Below, in pieces: positions 7,792 to 11,313 of a stretch of DNA of 11,313 bases; the first letter of the stretch is position 1; every line of letters starts with the position of its first letter. This DNA comes from Sva-07 sp964592115. GTDB lineage: Bacteria; Actinomycetota; Acidimicrobiia; Acidimicrobiales; Ilumatobacteraceae. Location of the stretch: contig CAZQCP010000102.1 in assembly GCA_964592115.1 (NCBI GenBank), positions 1-11,313 on the forward strand, written 5' to 3'. Below the pieces are notes generated by a model that saw nothing but the letters and a program-made list of their open reading frames with translations, was not told the origin of the DNA and ran no database searches. Both the position numbers and the translations under genes were made by a program.

Positions 7792-7812
7792 TTTGTCCAC
7801 AGCGATCACAAA
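7792..7812. promoter_or_regulatory. candidate ROK (XylR) operator ahead of xylF
   Basis: The inverted repeat TTTGT-N11-ACAAA has perfect 5-base arms and shares 15 of 21 bases with the xylA/xylR site, including the inner ACA, C and AT positions. It lies at about +5 to +25 of the predicted xylF message. It is an AT-rich island in GC-rich DNA. Role inferred from position and from the repeat of the motif in the same locus. Confidence 0.6.
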
Positions 7813-7815
7813 CAT

Positions 7816-7855
7816 CGTGGGAAATGCCACGGAACGGGTGATTGCGCCCGCTCCG
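7816..7855 (+). other. two small stem-loops in the xylF leader
   Basis: CGTGG (7816-7820) pairs with CCACG (7827-7831) around a 6-base loop. CGGAACGGG (7830-7838) pairs with CCCGCTCCG (7847-7855) with one A-C mismatch around an 8-base loop. They share bases 7830-7831, so they would partly compete. They precede the ribosome site (7872-7876). They may simply protect the 5' end; no known riboswitch is recognised. Confidence 0.4.
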
Positions 7856-7884
7856 AACGTCACACTCCAGAGGGGGAGCACCAC

Positions 7885-9006
7885 ATGAAGACATCGACCC
7901 GATCCGTGGTCGGCCTGGTCGCCGTGCTGGCACTGGCGACCGTCGCCTGCGGCAGCGACGACGACTCCGGCGGCGACAGCGGCAGCAACGACACGTCGGC
8001 GCCGGCCACCGACGCGCCCGACAGCGGTTCCGAAGGAGGCGGCGGTAAGGCGGGGTTCATCCTGCCCGACTCCGCGTCGTCGGCCCGCTGGGAGGACTTC
8101 GACCGGCCGCTGATCGAGCAGGCCTGTGAGGAGGCCGGCATCGAGTGCCTCATCCAGAATGCCGAAGGCGACAAGAACAACATGGCGACCATCGCCGATC
8201 AGATGATCGCCGACGGCATCGGCGTGCTGGCGATCGTCAACCTCGACTCCGAGTCGGGTGCCGCGATCCAGGAGAAGGCCGCGGCAGCCGGTGTGAAGAA
8301 CATCGACTACGACCGCCTCACGCTCGGCGGCCACGCCGACGTGTACGTCTCGTTCGACAACGTCGCCGTGGGCACCGCCCAGGGTGAGGGGATCATCGAG
8401 TGCATGGGCGGCGCCGGCAACGTCGAGGGCAAGAAGATCATCCAGCTCCACGGCTCGCCGACCGACAACAACGCGACGCTGTTCAAGCAGGGCTACCAGG
8501 CCGCCATCGAGGGTTCGGGCATCGAGACCGTCGGCGAAGAAGCGGTGCCCGACTGGGACAACGCCCAAGGTGGCGTGATCTTCGAGCAGCTGCTCACCGC
8601 AGCCAACGGTGACATCGACGGCGTGCTCGTCGCCAACGACGGGCTGTCGCTCGCCGCGCAAGCGGTGCTCGGCGACGCCGGTCTCACCGTGCCGACGACC
8701 GGCCAGGACGCCACGCTCGAAGGCCTGCGGGCCATCTTGTCGGGCACTCAGTGCATGACCGTGTACAAGCCGGTGGTCGAAGAGGCGACCGGAGCGGTCG
8801 CCGCCGCGGTGGCCCTGCTCAACGGTGATGACATCCCGACCGATGCCACCATCGACAACGAGAACGGTGAGATCCCGTACATCCAAGCCGAGGTCCAGTC
8901 GATCTTCTTCGACGACGTGAAGATCCCGGTGGGCGACGGATTCGTCGACCAGGCCGAGGTCTGCGCCGGGCTCGAAGCAGAGTGTGCCGAGGCCGGCATC
9001 GAGTGA
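7885..9006 (+). CDS. xylF: D-xylose-binding lipoprotein of ABC transporter
   Basis: This is a 373-residue sugar-binding protein of the Peripla_BP_4 / CUT2 type. Residues 1-21 form a lipoprotein signal peptide (MKTSTRSVVGLVAVLALATVA, then C22), so it should be anchored to the outer face of the membrane. A Ser/Asp/Gly-rich linker (23-55) leads to the folded part. Motifs shared with XylF include SSARWEDFDRPL (65-76), DYDR (141-144), VANDGLSLAAQ (249-259), TTGQDAT (271-277) and MTVYKPV (291-297). It delivers xylose to XylH/XylG. ATG 7885 has GGGGG (7872-7876) 8 bases ahead. The gene follows the ROK regulator on the same strand but has its own promoter and operator. A related pentose or glucose remains possible as ligand; the xylA neighbour favours xylose. 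Confidence 0.92.
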   Translation: MKTSTRSVVGLVAVLALATVACGSDDDSGGDSGSNDTSAPATDAPDSGSEGGGGKAGFILPDSASSARWEDFDRPLIEQACEEAGIECLIQNAEGDKNNMATIADQMIADGIGVLAIVNLDSESGAAIQEKAAAAGVKNIDYDRLTLGGHADVYVSFDNVAVGTAQGEGIIECMGGAGNVEGKKIIQLHGSPTDNNATLFKQGYQAAIEGSGIETVGEEAVPDWDNAQGGVIFEQLLTAANGDIDGVLVANDGLSLAAQAVLGDAGLTVPTTGQDATLEGLRAILSGTQCMTVYKPVVEEATGAVAAAVALLNGDDIPTDATIDNENGEIPYIQAEVQSIFFDDVKIPVGDGFVDQAEVCAGLEAECAEAGIE

Positions 9007-9015
9007 CGCGGCGCA

Positions 9016-9036
9016 CACACCGCTGAGCTCGGTGTG
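9016..9036 (+). other. short stem-loop after the xylF stop
   Basis: CACACCG (9016-9022) pairs perfectly with CGGTGTG (9030-9036) around a 7-base loop, starting 10 bases after the xylF stop. No T-run follows, so it is not a typical intrinsic terminator. It could block 3' exonucleases on the xylF message. Confidence 0.55.
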
Positions 9037-9044
9037 ACAGCGTG

Positions 9045-9113
9045 GTGCCGGTCCGGGCCGACCGCGGACGTCGTCTGTGACGTACGTCCAGCATGGTCGG
9101 ACCGGACCGGCAC
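9045..9113 (+). other. long stem-loop between xylF and xylG
   Basis: The arm 9045-9063 (GTGCCGGTCCGGGCCGACC) pairs with 9095-9113 at 18 of 19 positions; the one misfit is G9057 opposite A9101. The enclosed 31 bases form a further 6-bp stem, GGACGT (9066-9071) with ACGTCC (9084-9089). The whole lies 8 bases ahead of the xylG ribosome site (9122-9130). There is no T-run. By analogy with hairpins after other binding-protein genes, it likely stabilises the xylF message or lowers read-through into xylGH; this role is inferred. Confidence 0.75.
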
Positions 9114-9139
9114 ATCCGCGTGGAGGGGGAACACATCGC

Positions 9140-9957
<818 letters not shown>

Positions 9958-9961
<4 letters not shown>

Positions 9962-11298
9962 CCGACACTCGCGACAACGCACCGCAGTCGCACGTCCCAG
10001 GCGTGACGGGCACACCTGACGACGCGATCGGCGGCCTTGACGCCGAGCATGCGCTCACCGACTTCGCCCTCGACGACACGCGCACCGATCTGCGCGGCGC
10101 GCTGCGGGCATCGATCGGCCGCATCCGCGGCGGCGATCTCGGATCGCTGCCGGCCGTGTTGTCGATCGCCGTGCTCGTGTTCATCTTCGGCTACGCCCGT
10201 CCGAACAGCTTCCTCACGCGCCTCAACTTCGCCAACTTCCTCGAACAGGCATCGTCGGTGATCGTCATCGCGATGGCGGTCACGTTCGTGCTGCTGCTCG
10301 GCGAGATCGACCTCGCCGCTGGCTATACCGCCGGCGTCGCGGGGGCCGTGTTGGCGACGCGCCTGCAGGAGAGCTGGCCGCTGCCGTTGGCGATGCTGAT
10401 GTCGCTGATCGTTGCCGTCGCGCTCGGTTCGTTCACCGGGGTGATGGTCGCCAAGGTCGGTATCCCGTCATTCGTCGTGACGCTCGCCAACGTGTTGCTG
10501 TTCCAGGGCGTGTTGCTGTTGCTCGTGCGCGAGGGCGGCAGCGTGCGGATCTCGAACGAGATCATCAAGGACATCGTCGGTGGCGCGCTGAGCCCGGGGC
10601 TGTCGTGGGTCGTGGCCGGAGTCGGCGTCGGGTTGTTCGCGCTGTCTCAGGTGCGCCGCCAACGCCAGTCCTATGGCGCCGTGCCGATGTCGCTCGTGGT
10701 GTTGCGGGTCGCGATCGCGGTGGTGTTGATCGGGGCGGTCACGTTCGTCCTCAATCAGAACCGGGCCTTCCCGAACGCTCCGGCGCCGATCAAGGGCATG
10801 CCGATCGTGATCCCACTCGTGGCGATCCTCGTCGTCGTGTTGACGTTCGTGCTCAACCGCACCTCGTACGGACGGCATCTGTATGCCGTCGGAGGAAACG
10901 CAGAAGCGGCGCGCCGCGCCGGCATCAACGTGCCGATGCTGCGCCTGTCGGCGTTCGCCGTCACCGGGCTGATCGCCGGGATCGGCGGCTGGTTCCTGGC
11001 CTCGCGAGTCAACTCGGTCGACTCGAACACCGGCGCCAACGACACGTTGCTGCTCGCGGTCGGCGCGGCCGTCATCGGTGGCACGTCACTGTTCGGCGGG
11101 CGGGGACGGATGATCAATGCGGTGCTCGGTGGTCTCGTGCTCGCCCTCATCCCGAACGGGCTCGGCCTGATCGGCAAGTCCGAGCTGCTGGGCCGTGAGA
11201 TCGACTTCTCCAGCTCCGGAGTGAAGTTCGTCTGCTCGGGCCTGGCCCTGCTCGTCGCTTCCTCCGTCGACGCCCTCAGCCGCAAGCGCGCCGCCTGA
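9958..11298 (+). CDS. xylH: xylose ABC transporter permease
   Basis: The 446-residue permease belongs to the BPD_transp_2 (CUT2) family. About twelve hydrophobic segments are seen, near residues 64-80, 97-115, 118-134, 142-162, 170-189, 215-230, 246-264, 281-299, 329-347, 363-381, 386-404 and 421-436. The cytoplasmic loop TSYGRHLYAVGGNAEAARRAGI (302-323) is the conserved ATPase-contact region of this family. GEIDLAAGYTAG (115-126) is also typical. A roughly 60-residue hydrophilic, Asp-rich N-terminus precedes the first membrane segment, which explains its length against about 390 for E. coli XylH. GTG 9958 has GGAGG (9946-9950) 7 bases ahead and overlaps the xylG stop by four bases, so the two are translationally coupled and made in step. 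Confidence 0.93.
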
Positions 11299-11312
11299 CC
11301 AACGAACGTTGG
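11299..11312. other. short palindrome after xylH at window edge
   Basis: CCAACG (11299-11304) and CGTTGG (11307-11312) are inverted copies separated by two bases, directly after the xylH stop. This could be the base of a terminator or a binding site, but the window ends here and it cannot be judged. Confidence 0.25.
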
Positions 11313-11313
11313 G

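Noticed and set aside
9016..9036. Intrinsic terminator after xylF
   Set aside because: The hairpin lacks a T-run, and xylG/xylH have no clear promoter of their own, so full termination here is unlikely.

Overview
The window is GC-rich, densely coded DNA from what looks like a high-GC actinobacterium. This rests on GTG starts, strong purine ribosome sites, a sufC-sufS-sufU gene order and a YbaK-type protein of actinobacterial style. A member of the Acidimicrobiia (Ilumatobacter-like) is my best guess, but it comes from overall feel and not from a marker gene. No phage, transposon, CRISPR array or RNA gene was seen.

Layout. (1) Positions 2-1047, plus strand: the tail of a YbaK/EbsC-type aminoacyl-tRNA deacylase, then a class I SAM-dependent methyltransferase. 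(2) Positions 1071-4811, minus strand, read right to left: sufC (ATPase), sufS (cysteine desulfurase) and sufU (Fe-S scaffold / sulfur acceptor), then a PIG-V-like GT-C membrane glycosyltransferase 29 bases further on. The usual partners sufB and sufD are not here: sufC is first and has its own candidate promoter. (3) Positions 4812-5007: an intergenic stretch with two near-identical copies of a 47-bp palindromic element, between sufC and the 3' end of xylA. (4) Positions 5008-11298: a D-xylose utilisation locus. xylA (class II xylose isomerase, minus strand) is divergent from a ROK-family repressor (xylR-like, plus strand), which is followed by xylF (lipoprotein xylose-binding protein), xylG (single-domain ATPase) and xylH (permease).

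How the genes work together. XylF should capture xylose outside the membrane, XylH with an XylG dimer should import it, and XylA should convert it to xylulose. A xylulokinase (xylB) is not in the window. The regulator probably acts through a TTTGT-N11-ACAAW inverted repeat. I find this once in the xylA/xylR divergent region (6419-6439) and once just downstream of the xylF promoter (7792-7812), with 15 of 21 bases identical between the sites. A long stem-loop (9045-9113) between xylF and xylG may let the cell make more binding protein than transporter.

I see no gene system of a wholly new kind. The items most worth a second look are non-coding: the doubled palindromic element, the shared operator pair, the xylF-xylG stem-loop and a 14-bp tandem duplication that copies the sufS start codon.
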